The notes under the pieces: generated by a model
Database searches by the model: none
What the model was told of the DNA's origin: nothing
What the model saw: the letters and a program-made list of their open reading frames with translations, nothing else
Assembly (NCBI GenBank): GCA_020639215.1
Contig: JACKHA010000007.1
Coordinates: 1 to 64,000 of the forward strand
Direction of reading: 5' to 3'
Origin: Phycisphaeraceae bacterium
GTDB taxonomy: Bacteria > Planctomycetota > Phycisphaerae > Phycisphaerales > UBA1924
DNA length: 64,000 bases
In this document: positions 25,395-32,802 of the stretch, in pieces
Layout: each line of letters starts with the position of its first letter
How positions within the stretch are numbered: position 1 is the stretch's first letter
Translations under genes and position numbers: made by a program

Positions 25395-25945
25395 GACCCG
25401 CCCCCAGCGCGCTCGGTCGCGCCGTACACCGTGCCCACGCCGATCGCGCACAGCACCTCGTCCTCACGCGCGTGCATCGCCGCGAACGACGCCTCGTCGT
25501 GGTCGTCATGCCCAAGGCAGTGCAGCATCGCGTGCACCACGTAGAGCAGCAGCTCGTGCGACGCCGGATGCCCGCGCTCGCGAGCCTGGCGATCCGCCTC
25601 GTCCAGGCACACCAGCACGTCAACATCGAGTGGCATGGCGCCGTCCCCGCCGCGGGATGCCCCGCCGCCCGCCTCGCGCAGGTCGAACGTCAGCACGTCC
25701 GTGGTCGAGTCCTCGCCGAGGTGCTTCGCGTGGGCCACCCGCATCTCCGCGTCGCCCACCACCCGCACCCGGACCCCGCCCGAGCAGCCCAGCACGCCCG
25801 CCGCGTCAACCACATGTCGCTCGAACCAGCCAAGCGTGGACCGATCAAGCCGCCCCGTGGCGTCCTGGATTTCGACATCGATTGTCGGCGGACGGCCCGG
25901 GACGCCGGTCGGCGATCCGGGAGGCTCCGTCGGTTCGGTCTCCAT
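25391..25945 (-). CDS. ybeY: Endoribonuclease YbeY (16S rRNA maturation)
   Basis: 184 residues. The zinc-site motif H-A-M-L-H-C-L-G-H-D-D-H supplies the three His ligands of the YbeY family (usual form H-G-x-L-H-L-x-G-Y-D-H); the preceding core reads T-D-V-L-T-F-D-L, also diagnostic. It takes part in 16S rRNA 3' end processing and ribosome quality control. An N-terminal Pro/Thr-rich extension of ~25 residues precedes the domain. ATG at 25945 is chosen; a GTG at 25993 would add 16 residues. Its stop overlaps the start of the CBS protein gene. Confidence 0.9.
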   Translation of the reverse strand: METEPTEPPGSPTGVPGRPPTIDVEIQDATGRLDRSTLGWFERHVVDAAGVLGCSGGVRVRVVGDAEMRVAHAKHLGEDSTTDVLTFDLREAGGGASRGGDGAMPLDVDVLVCLDEADRQARERGHPASHELLLYVVHAMLHCLGHDDHDEASFAAMHAREDEVLCAIGVGTVYGATERAGGGS

Positions 25946-26052
25946 CGCGGCAGATTCCCCAGAGCCCCAACCAGGGACCCCGAACACCAGCACCCCACTG
26001 TACGGAGATCAGAAGGCCCGGCCAAGCCCCACCCCGCCGATCGCCCCGCCGA

Positions 26053-26346
26053 TCAGGCCGCCGGAGCCGAACGCACACCCCGCGGCGTCACGCCAGGCTC
26101 CAACCGGGCATCGGCCCCGAGCCCGAGCGACTTGACCCACTCCACCCCCCGCCCGGTCAGCCGCAGGCGCGTCCGGGCCGCGTCGAGCCACTCCGCCAGC
26201 CCCCGCGCGAGCAGCCCGTCCTGCACGTCGCCCCAGCGATCACCCAGACCCAGCCACAGCAGGTCCTGGAACCGCCGGCTGTCCCCACCGCGGAGGGCCG
26301 CCAGGGCCGCCAGCAGGACCGAACTCTCATCGGGCGTCAGGCTCAT
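26053..26346 (-). CDS. Small hypothetical protein
   Basis: 97 residues, no signal peptide or membrane segment. Largely helical, with a W-L-D-A-A-R-T-R-L-R-L-T-G-R-G-V-E-W motif that looks like a winged-helix beta hairpin; a small DNA-binding fold is possible but unproven. It lies ~100 bases upstream of ybeY on the same strand and may share its transcript. Confidence 0.55.
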   Translation of the reverse strand: MSLTPDESSVLLAALAALRGGDSRRFQDLLWLGLGDRWGDVQDGLLARGLAEWLDAARTRLRLTGRGVEWVKSLGLGADARLEPGVTPRGVRSAPAA

Positions 26347-26481
26347 CGCTCGCTCATCCCCATCCGACCCGCAACCAACGTTCTCTCGACCCAACCTATT
26401 GCCCGCACGGGCCTTGTGATTGCATCCGCCAGGACGAGCGCCCCGGGGCCGCCGATCCCGCCGAATCTTCTCAGACTCGAC

Positions 26482-26509
26482 TTGACGCCGTACCAAGTGT
26501 TGGTATTAT
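26482..26509 (+). promoter_or_regulatory. Promoter with embedded operator-like palindrome
   Basis: TTGACG (26482-26487), 16 bases, TATTAT (26504-26509). The box ends 6 bases before the GTG at 26516, so the mRNA should be leaderless. Between and overlapping the boxes lies the perfect palindrome TACCAA-GTG-TTGGTA (26491-26505), placed where a repressor would block RNA polymerase. Confidence 0.65.
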
Positions 26510-26515
26510 GATAGG

Positions 26516-27817
26516 GTGTCCGGCCCAGGTCACCATCGGCCCCACGATTCCGCCGACCCCCTCGGCCCACCCCGCCGAGGCGACGACCGCACCGCCTCCC
26601 GCAACCAAAAGCCCGTCGCCGGGCACGCCCGCACCAGCATCGGATCGAACAACCCATCGGATGCCGACGACACCGAATGGTCGCCCGGGGTCCCCCCCGA
26701 CCCCGCCACGCTCGACGGCCTGGCCGACGCTCTCCTCGACGGCCCCGCCCGCGGACGCGGCGCCGGGCTCAACCCCGCCAGCCGCTTCGACGACATCCGC
26801 CTCCACGTCCTGCCCGAGCACCTCGAGGAATCCGCCCGCGAGCACCCCAGCGGGCACCAGGTCCGCACCGAGGTCTTCGACGACGACACCAGGGCCGTGC
26901 TCAATCCCGTCAACGTCCCCGACATACCCTTCCGCTGGACCGTCAACCCATATCGCGGCTGCGAGCACGGCTGCATCTACTGCTACGCCCGACCCGGGCA
27001 CGAGTACTTCGGCCTCTCCAGCGGTCTGGACTTCGAGACCCGCATCTTCGCCAAGCCCAGGGCCGCCGAGCTGCTCCGGACCGCCCTGGCCCGACCGTCG
27101 TGGGAGGCGGACTTCATCGTCATGTCGGGCGTGACCGACCCCTACCAGCCAATCGAGCGCCGACTCGGCATCACTCGCGCGTGCCTCGAAGTCATGGCCG
27201 AGTGCCGCCAGCCCGTCGGCCTCATCACCAAGAACGCCCTGATCACCCGCGACATCGACCTGCTCTCAACGCTCGCGACCCACGGCGCGGCCCAAGCCTC
27301 CATCAGCCTCACAACGCTGGACAACACGCTCGCGGCCCGCATGGAGCCGCGTGCCTCCTCGCCGCGCGAGCGCCTCGACGCCATCCGTGCTCTTTCCGAC
27401 GCGGGCATCCCCGTCTCGGTCATGGTCGCCCCGGTCATCCCGGGCCTGAACGACCGCGAGATCCCGGCGATCCTCGAAGCCGCGGCCCGGGCGGGCGCGA
27501 GGCGGGCCGCGTGGATCATGCTGCGCCTGCCGTTCCAGATCAAGGCCCTGTTCCTCGAATGGCTCCAGCGCCACGTCCCCGACCGGGCCGCCCGGGTCGA
27601 AAGCCTCATCCGCCAGGTCCGCGGCGGCGACCTCTACGACTCCACCATCGCCCAGCGCATGCGCGGCACCGGCCCCATCGCCGACCAGATCGCCCAGATG
27701 TTCAAGGTCTACGCCAGGCGACTCGCCCTCGATGGCGAACTGCCCCCCCTCAGCGGCGCGGCGTTCCGGAGGCCGGAGTCGGGGGCGGAGAGAGGGCAAA
27801 TGAAGTTGTTTGGATAG
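26516..27817 (+). CDS. PA0069-family radical SAM protein (SplB-like)
   Basis: 433 residues. The radical SAM motif C-E-H-G-C-I-Y-C-Y-A-R-P-G-H-E-Y is at about residues 149-164, in the form typical of the Rv2578c/PA0069 group, related to spore photoproduct lyase. Other family blocks: N-P-Y-R-G, M-S-G-V-T-D-P-Y-Q-P-I-E, L-I-T-K-N, S-L-T-T-L-D and V-A-P-V-I-P-G-L-N-D. Function in this family is not established; a DNA-repair role is often proposed. The ~90-residue N-terminal extension is Pro/Asp rich. The GTG start is supported by a strong leaderless promoter with an operator-like palindrome, so expression is probably controlled. Confidence 0.85.
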   Translation: MSGPGHHRPHDSADPLGPPRRGDDRTASRNQKPVAGHARTSIGSNNPSDADDTEWSPGVPPDPATLDGLADALLDGPARGRGAGLNPASRFDDIRLHVLPEHLEESAREHPSGHQVRTEVFDDDTRAVLNPVNVPDIPFRWTVNPYRGCEHGCIYCYARPGHEYFGLSSGLDFETRIFAKPRAAELLRTALARPSWEADFIVMSGVTDPYQPIERRLGITRACLEVMAECRQPVGLITKNALITRDIDLLSTLATHGAAQASISLTTLDNTLAARMEPRASSPRERLDAIRALSDAGIPVSVMVAPVIPGLNDREIPAILEAAARAGARRAAWIMLRLPFQIKALFLEWLQRHVPDRAARVESLIRQVRGGDLYDSTIAQRMRGTGPIADQIAQMFKVYARRLALDGELPPLSGAAFRRPESGAERGQMKLFG

Positions 27818-27824
27818 CCGACGA

Positions 27825-28199
27825 TTAGCCACGTTGCTGCGGCGACTCCCGCCCCTCGATCTCGTCGAGGATTTCGCAGAGTTCCGCATGGAGAATCGGA
27901 ACGTCCTCCACGGTCGTCCGCCACATCGTTTCGTAGTTGATCAGGTCGTACGCATGGATCAGGATGTTGCGGAATCGCGCGATGCTCTCGGCGTTGGAGA
28001 TTCGGTCTGTCAGATTTGGTTGGACCCTGAGCATCTGCACGACCGCTTCGCCGATGATCGAGAACTCACGCTCGACCGCGGAACGAAGCATCCGGTTCGA
28101 GCGGAACTCGGCGAGATCTTTGCCGGTGGAGTACTCGCGTATGGCATCGCACGCGTCTCGGGCGTCGATCAAGTACATGCGAACATCACGCCGCGGCAT
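27825..28199 (-). CDS. hepT: HepT-like toxin (HEPN, DUF86)
   Basis: 124 residues, all-helical HEPN domain. The R-x4-6-H motif R-F-R-N-I-L-I-H-A-Y-D is present near residue 82-92, with the Tyr at the position that is AMPylated in characterised HepT proteins. In type VII toxin-antitoxin systems this protein acts as an RNase toxin and is neutralised by AMPylation by MntA. Its ATG overlaps the end of the mntA-like gene by 14 bases, so the pair is translationally coupled. It ends 7 bases from the converging radical SAM gene. Confidence 0.85.
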   Translation of the reverse strand: MPRRDVRMYLIDARDACDAIREYSTGKDLAEFRSNRMLRSAVEREFSIIGEAVVQMLRVQPNLTDRISNAESIARFRNILIHAYDLINYETMWRTTVEDVPILHAELCEILDEIEGRESPQQRG

Positions 28200-28497
28200 A
28201 GATCGGCGTCCTCGTTGCCTCGAACGACGCGCGGAAGTACGGATTGCGGATCGCCGACGCCTCGACCAGATCGACCGGGCGCCCGAGCAACGCCTCCAGA
28301 TCATGGAGCAGCCGGAAGTAAACGTCGCCCAGCCCATGCCGAGATTGCGGCAGGAACTCCACCACGAAGTCCACGTCGCTTCGCGTCTCGTCAAATCCGC
28401 CGGCGACCGAGGAGCCGAACGCATCCAGGTGCCGCACCCGGTGCTTCCGGCACAACGCCTCGATCGCCTCGCGTTTGGCTCGCAGCAGTTCGATCAC
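28186..28497 (-). CDS. mntA: MntA-like minimal nucleotidyltransferase antitoxin
   Basis: 103 residues with a single nucleotidyltransferase domain. The active-site signature F-G-S-S-V-A-G-G-F-D-E-T-R-S-D-V-D-F has the Gly-Ser and the Asp-x-Asp metal ligands of the MNT family, with one extra residue in between compared with the commonest form. It is the expected AMPylating antitoxin of HepT. I chose the GTG at 28497 because TACGAT (28504-28509) ends 6 bases upstream; no ATG gives a sensible length. Confidence 0.82.
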   Translation of the reverse strand: MIELLRAKREAIEALCRKHRVRHLDAFGSSVAGGFDETRSDVDFVVEFLPQSRHGLGDVYFRLLHDLEALLGRPVDLVEASAIRNPYFRASFEATRTPIYAAA

Positions 28498-28503
28498 AAC
28501 TGG

Positions 28504-28509
28504 ATCGTA
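28504..28509 (-). promoter_or_regulatory. -10-like hexamer TACGAT before mntA
   Basis: Ends 6 bases before the GTG start at 28497 on the minus strand; predicts a leaderless toxin-antitoxin mRNA. Confidence 0.5.
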
Positions 28510-28534
28510 CCCGACGCGGACCGAATCCGAGAGC

Positions 28535-29098
28535 TCAACGTCCGGGCGCGTTCGGATCGGCCCCCGGCTCGCCGGCCGCGGGCGTGCCTTGCGGGTCGCC
28601 GGGCTCGCCGCCGACTGGACCGGAGTTGGGCGGGCTTTCTTGGGCGGGCGTCGCCTCACCACCACCGTCACCGCTCGTCCCTTCACCCGCCGGCGTCGAA
28701 TCCCCCGGCGCCGCCGCCCCGGGCTGCTCCTCCCCGCCCGAATCACCCGCCCCCGCTGGCGCCGCCGGCTCGCCCGGCTGCCCACTCGTCTCGCCAACCG
28801 GCGCCGCGATCCCCGGCTCCTGTGCCGGCGTCTCGTCCGGACGCAGCAGGTACACCAGCGTCACCGACGACACCAGGAACAGCACGAACACCGAGATCGT
28901 GAAGATCGTCAGCGCGTCGCCGATCTTGGTGCCGAACGCCGTCTGGCCCGAGCCGGCCCCGGCCCCGAACGCCGTCGACAGCCCGCCGCCCTGGGGGCGC
29001 TGGATCAGGACCGCCAGGATCATCACCACCGAGATCAGCACATACAGCACGACCAGGATGGAGACCACCCACAGCGGAAGGGCGCTCAGTGTCAGCAT
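28535..29098 (-). CDS. secG: Protein translocase subunit SecG with long acidic tail
   Basis: 187 residues. The first ~90 residues are a standard SecG: helix one, then L-I-Q-R-P-Q-G-G-G-L, the G-x-G-x-A-F-G-T-K loop and helix two. SecG helps SecYE push proteins through the membrane. The remaining ~95 residues are a disordered Pro/Gly/Ala/Glu tail, far longer than in typical SecG (about 75-110 residues total). The ATG at 29098 has an AGGAG site upstream. A TAAAGT box about 70 bases upstream may be the promoter. Confidence 0.9.
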   Translation of the reverse strand: MLTLSALPLWVVSILVVLYVLISVVMILAVLIQRPQGGGLSTAFGAGAGSGQTAFGTKIGDALTIFTISVFVLFLVSSVTLVYLLRPDETPAQEPGIAAPVGETSGQPGEPAAPAGAGDSGGEEQPGAAAPGDSTPAGEGTSGDGGGEATPAQESPPNSGPVGGEPGDPQGTPAAGEPGADPNAPGR

Positions 29099-29243
29099 TC
29101 GAATCTCCTGCGGGCTTCGGACGCCCCCCGGGGGCGGGCGGGACGCCCGCCGTTCGGACTCGGGCCCAGACTTTAGGGGCCGCCCGGCCCCGATTCCCCG
29201 AACCGTGCCAACCAAGCAACCCCAATCGCGCACCCCCACCCGC

Positions 29244-29371
29244 GCGAGCCGGGGCGTCTCCGCCCCGGCCCCGTCCTTCCAGGCGGGTCCGACCCCTGCC
29301 CGCGAGGCCGAATCGGGGCGGGGACGCCCCGGCTCGCACGGAACTCCCGGGGCGGGGACGCTCCGGCTCGC
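29244..29371. repeat. Three copies of the 25-bp inverted repeat family R1
   Basis: One forward (29244-29268) and two reverse copies (29313-29337, 29347-29371). The cluster fills the gap between the divergent secG and tadA genes. Same arrangement (one forward, two reverse) as at 3287-3409. Confidence 0.85.
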
Positions 29372-29384
29372 GCGCGACGACTCG

Positions 29385-29390
29385 TACCCT
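29385..29390 (+). promoter_or_regulatory. -10-like hexamer TACCCT before tadA
   Basis: Ends 7 bases before the ATG at 29398; directly follows the repeat cluster. Confidence 0.45.
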
Positions 29391-29397
29391 TGCGGTC

Positions 29398-30006
29398 ATG
29401 GGCCTCGGTCACGTTCTTGGGAAGTGGTTCGCCCGCGTTCGGCCCGAGGCCCAGACCCCGGCGTCGGTCCCCGCCTTGGCCCCCGCTCCACACCCCGCCG
29501 GACCCGTCGCACAGCCCACCGACTTCGACCGCCGCATGATGGCCCGCGCCATCGAATTGGCCGAGGCCGCTGCCGCTCAGGGCGAGGTGCCGGTCGGGGC
29601 GGTCGTGTACCGCACCGCCGACGGCGCGATCCTCGCCGAAGCCGCCAACCGGCGTGAGGCCGACCACGACCCCTCGGCCCACGCCGAGTTCCTCGCCATC
29701 CAGCACGCCTGCCGAGCGGTTGGGGACTGGCGGCTCAACGCCTGCTCGCTCGCGGTCACGCTCGAGCCGTGCCCGATGTGCGCGGGCCTGATCGTCAACG
29801 CCCGCGTGGGCCGAGTGGTCTACGGCGCGCCCGACCCCAAGGCGGGCGCGGTCGAGTCGCTCTACCAAATCCTCGCGGACCCGCGCCTCAACCACAGGCC
29901 GGAGGTGGTCCCGGGCGTGGAGGCCAAGCGATGCGCCGAGCTGCTCCGGGCGTTTTTCCACGCGCTCCGCGAGTCGAAGGCCCGCCCATCGGAGCCGCGA
30001 TCGTGA
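29398..30006 (+). CDS. tadA: tRNA adenosine(34) deaminase, TadA-like
   Basis: 202 residues. It converts A34 to inosine in tRNA-Arg(ACG). The cytidine-deaminase fold zinc site is complete: H-A-E-F (His95, Glu97) and P-C-P-M-C (Cys125, Cys128). Downstream V-V-Y-G-A-P-D-P-K-A-G-A-V-E-S matches TadA more closely than guanine deaminases. There is an extra N-terminal ~40 residues rich in Pro/Ala. The last residues S-E-P-R-S and the stop codon are encoded by a dispersed repeat (29992-30014), so the C-terminus has been rewritten by insertion of that element. Confidence 0.9.
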   Translation: MGLGHVLGKWFARVRPEAQTPASVPALAPAPHPAGPVAQPTDFDRRMMARAIELAEAAAAQGEVPVGAVVYRTADGAILAEAANRREADHDPSAHAEFLAIQHACRAVGDWRLNACSLAVTLEPCPMCAGLIVNARVGRVVYGAPDPKAGAVESLYQILADPRLNHRPEVVPGVEAKRCAELLRAFFHALRESKARPSEPRS

Positions 30007-30164
30007 GATCGTGACGCCCGGTCTCCGGGCCTGCTTCGGGTTCAGCCTGAGACCTGCATCGATGTTGGCTCACCCGTTGCTCTCCACGCCCGCGCTGCGC
30101 GTGGGCGTGCCACCCGAACGACGTCGCGCGAGCGAGACTCATCGCGATCGCACGATCGCGGCTC
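29992..30164. repeat. 173-bp element with ~23-bp terminal inverted repeats (family R2)
   Basis: The left end (29992-30014) starts GAGCCGCGATCGTGAGATCG; the right end (30142-30164) is its reverse complement with three mismatches. A further stem-loop (CACGCCCGCG...CGCGTGGGCGTG) lies near 30088-30113. The left end overlaps the last codons of tadA. A solo copy is found at 51570-51589. No target duplication is evident. It resembles a small non-autonomous element or paired REP. Confidence 0.75.
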
Positions 30165-30194
30165 GGTTGTCGCGCTCGACCGCTCGGATTCCCG

Positions 30195-30683
30195 TCACGC
30201 CGCCTCGGCGTTCGCCCCGCCCCGCTTCGCGCCGAACCGCTCGCGCCACCGCGCCGGGCGGACGTTGCTCGGCGTCGCCGGCGCCTCGCGCCAATCCTCG
30301 GCGCTGGTCAGGTTCAGTTCCGAGGGCATCGTCTTGCGGTAGCCCAGCAGGCGAACCACCTCGAGCACGTCGGTCCACGACGGGAACGTCCGGTCGTTGG
30401 CCCGCTTGAACTCCTCGATCGCCATGAGGAACAGGAACTGCTCGCGCGTCAGCTCGCCCTCCTCGGCCGAGCGGAGGAAGTCGCTCCGCCGGCGTCCCGG
30501 GCCACGCCGACGCTCGAGCCCGCTCACCTTGGTGTCGCCGCTCTCCTCGGGCAGCCCCTGCAGCGCGCTCTTGAGGGCCTCGATCTCGCGCCGGTCCAAG
30601 CCGCTGCGCCGATCGACCACGCCGGGCGGCGGGCGGTCCGCGGGGGCCTGGTCGCTGGAACGGGTGCGTCGGTTCTCGGTCAT
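30195..30683 (-). CDS. Hypothetical protein with Arg-rich N-terminal region
   Basis: 162 residues, soluble. The N-terminal half is rich in Arg, Asp and Pro with several R-R-x-G-x-x-R-R clusters, which suggests nucleic-acid or polyanion contact. The second half contains a conserved-looking block F-P-S-W-T-D-V-L-E-V-V-R-L-L-G-Y-R-K that resembles planctomycete hypothetical proteins. No catalytic motif. It is transcribed away from the repeat element at 29992-30164. Confidence 0.6.
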   Translation of the reverse strand: MTENRRTRSSDQAPADRPPPGVVDRRSGLDRREIEALKSALQGLPEESGDTKVSGLERRRGPGRRRSDFLRSAEEGELTREQFLFLMAIEEFKRANDRTFPSWTDVLEVVRLLGYRKTMPSELNLTSAEDWREAPATPSNVRPARWRERFGAKRGGANAEAA

Positions 30684-30777
30684 GCGCGGGCCTCCGACCC
30701 GCGCCCGAACGCCCCGTCTCGCCGAGAACCCGGAACGGGATGCCCCCCGCCCGCGGCCTCAGCGCCGATGCGACGAC

Positions 30778-31089
30778 TCACAGGTCGTCGTCATCATCGT
30801 CCGAATCGCTCTCCTCTTCGACCTCGTCTTCCTCGTCGTCGTCCAGGAAGTCGTCGTCCTCCTCGAACTCGTCGTCGTCGTCATCCTCGTCATCTTCGAA
30901 GAAGTCGTCGTCCTCGTCATCGTCGTCGTAGTCGCCCATGACCACGCCCGGCGCGTCCGGGAACTCGGGCGTCCACCCGAGCGTCCACGCGGGCTCGCCG
31001 AACGCGGGGGCAGTCCACGCCAGAGTCGGGACATCGGCGTCAACAGTCGGGGCGAGTCCGGCGCGGTCGCGCAGCAGTGCGGTTGGCAT
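30778..31089 (-). CDS. Small protein with hyperacidic C-terminal tail
   Basis: 103 residues. The first ~50 residues are moderately hydrophobic with several Trp and Pro; the last ~50 are almost only Asp and Glu with a few Phe. The DNA is a near-trinucleotide run of GAC/GAG codons. Such tails are seen in DNA-mimic proteins, histone-type chaperones and RNA polymerase delta, but I see no homologous domain here. The promoter at 31273-31300 would give a ~180-base leader. Function unknown. Confidence 0.65.
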   Translation of the reverse strand: MPTALLRDRAGLAPTVDADVPTLAWTAPAFGEPAWTLGWTPEFPDAPGVVMGDYDDDDEDDDFFEDDEDDDDDEFEEDDDFLDDDEEDEVEEESDSDDDDDDL

Positions 31090-31272
31090 GTTGGTGGTCC
31101 CGTCGCGAGGCGGCGCGTTCGTGCGCCGGAGGTGGTGCGGCGTGTGAGGCTTCTCGATCCCGCCGGGCTTGCGAGGCTCGCGGGTGTCGGCCCCGGTGAC
31201 CGACAGCGCGTGATCCGCGGGGGGCTCGGAGGGCGGAGGATACCCGCCCCGGAGCCTCCCCAAATGCGCCGT

Positions 31273-31300
31273 ACACTATCGCCCTTCCGATGCCTGTCAA
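31273..31300 (-). promoter_or_regulatory. Putative promoter of the acidic-tail gene
   Basis: On the minus strand TTGACA (31295-31300), 16 bases, TAGTGT (31273-31278). The rest of the 304-base gap 31090-31393 shows only GC-rich leader and no other recognisable signal. Confidence 0.5.
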
Positions 31301-31393
31301 CACCGGTTCCGCGGGGTTGCCCGGCACGCCGCGTCGCCCCTCGAAACCCGCCCACGTCCGCCCGTTCACCAGCCCCGACCCCCCGGACCGCGA

Positions 31394-32077
31394 ATGGCCA
31401 ACCCCCCGACCTATGAGCCCCTGCGATTCAACCCCGTCGCGGGAGTCCTTGCGTTCCTGATCCCCGGAGCCGGGCACGTCTACATGGGCCAGGCCACGCG
31501 CGGCGTGCTCATCGGGGCCGGCATCCTGGGCCTGTTCTTCGGCGGGATGTTCATCGGGGGCCTGTCGATCGTCGACTCCCGCTCGCCCCGCATGGAGAAC
31601 CGGATCTCGTACTACGGCCAGGTGCTCGTCGGCCCGGCCGCGATCATCGTCGACCGCCTCCACCAGTCCATGTTCAAGGCCGTCGACGAGCGCACACGCA
31701 CCACGCGGGCGCTCAACCCGGGCGAGGTCATCATCCCCGCCGGCGACCCCCGGAACGGGCGGAACGTGCCCATCATCGCCCGGGCCGCCGACGGCACCGA
31801 CGAGGGCCCGCCCTACGTCAAGTCGCTGGGCAAGGTCCACGAGATCGGCCTGCTGTACACCCTCGTCGCCGGGATGCTCAACCTGATCGTGATCATCGAC
31901 GCGGCATTCCCGGGCGGGCGACTCGTGCCGGGCGCCCGCAAGGCAACGACGCCGGTCGCGGCCGAGGCCGCCGCGCTCGCGGCTTCGTCCGCCCGGGGCA
32001 GAGCAAGCGACGACCGGTCCGAAGCGCCGGACGCGACGGGCGGTCCCGAGGCCGGCGACGTGGATGTGGAGGTCTAG
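31394..32077 (+). CDS. DUF6677-type membrane protein
   Basis: 227 residues with about four hydrophobic segments. The N terminus (F-N-P-V-A-G-V-L-A-F-L-I-P-G-A-G-H-V-Y-M-G-Q) matches the start of planctomycete DUF6677 proteins and resembles a TM2-like motif. A soluble loop in the middle contains G-E-V-I-I-P-A-G-D-P-R-N-G-R. The C-terminal ~50 residues are Ala/Asp/Glu rich and disordered. The next gene begins 4 bases after its stop, so they form an operon. Function unknown. Confidence 0.72.
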   Translation: MANPPTYEPLRFNPVAGVLAFLIPGAGHVYMGQATRGVLIGAGILGLFFGGMFIGGLSIVDSRSPRMENRISYYGQVLVGPAAIIVDRLHQSMFKAVDERTRTTRALNPGEVIIPAGDPRNGRNVPIIARAADGTDEGPPYVKSLGKVHEIGLLYTLVAGMLNLIVIIDAAFPGGRLVPGARKATTPVAAEAAALAASSARGRASDDRSEAPDATGGPEAGDVDVEV

Positions 32078-32081
32078 CCAA

Positions 32082-32336
32082 ATGGACTCGCTGCTGGCCT
32101 ACACCCCGCTGCTCGACCCCATCAACGCCCACCGCTTCTGGTGGCTGCTGCTGGTCCCGCTCGCGATCCTGATCTCGGTCGTCTACAAGGCCCTGCGTCT
32201 GCCCTCACTGCGGCGGTACCCGCTGGGCGTGGCCATCATGACCGCGCAGGTGCTCGGCGGGATGTTCCTGCTCGGGGCGGGCGCCTACCTCTTCGTCGTC
32301 CACCTGGCCCCGATCGTGTTGCCGGTCAGGCCCTGA
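32082..32336 (+). CDS. Small two-helix membrane protein
   Basis: 84 residues with two hydrophobic helices separated by a basic loop (K-A-L-R-L-P-S-L-R-R-Y). It begins 4 bases after the stop of the DUF6677 gene, so the two products probably work in one membrane complex. No family recognised. Confidence 0.7.
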   Translation: MDSLLAYTPLLDPINAHRFWWLLLVPLAILISVVYKALRLPSLRRYPLGVAIMTAQVLGGMFLLGAGAYLFVVHLAPIVLPVRP

Positions 32337-32802
32337 GCCGGAGTGCCAGCAGGGGATCCCGCGCGCCGCACCCCCGAACCCCGAACCTCGGAAGCCGGTC
32401 CCGACCGGTCCGGCGAGCCGTCGTGATCGCGGGCGGGAACGATCAACCCACCCTCGCGATCGAGGTTTCGGACCAGAACGGCGCGAAACCAGCCGGTTCA
32501 TGACCGTACAAACTGCGAATTCACGCCTCCGCAAGTAATCTCTCAGATTCTGGCTTGACACTCTCCCCGAACTGTGGGACTCTTGAGGCTGGTGGAGAGG
32601 AGGAGAGACCCCTCACCATCCGGAGCCGTTGGCAGATTCCACGGGATCGTCCCGCGGTCGAGTCATGGGATGCCGCGCGAGAGCGTGGCGGAGAGACAGA
32701 CAGTTCGCTCGCGGCCCGGTGGCCGTCGGCGGGTACCGGATCGAGTGCGAGAGCACGGACATAGGAGCGGCCGGCGTTTTCCGGCCTGATAGGAGAGACC
32801 CG
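32337..32802. other. 466-base intergenic region, leader of a PEP-CTERM gene
   Basis: No coding region is convincing. TTGACA at 32555-32560 is a good -35 but the hexamer 17 bases on (GACTCT) is weak. Near the 3' end a hairpin (GGCCGG-CGTTTT-CCGGCC, 32769-32786) is flanked by two ATAGGAG sequences (32761-32767 and 32789-32795); only the second is correctly placed as a Shine-Dalgarno. The predicted leader is ~220 bases. Confidence 0.6.

Noticed and set aside
29992..30164. Insertion sequence
   Set aside because: No transposase gene and no target-site duplication; too short, so treated as a non-autonomous repeat.
30740..30931. Ser-rich open frame on the plus strand
   Set aside because: It is the antisense of the Asp/Glu codon run of the acidic-tail protein.
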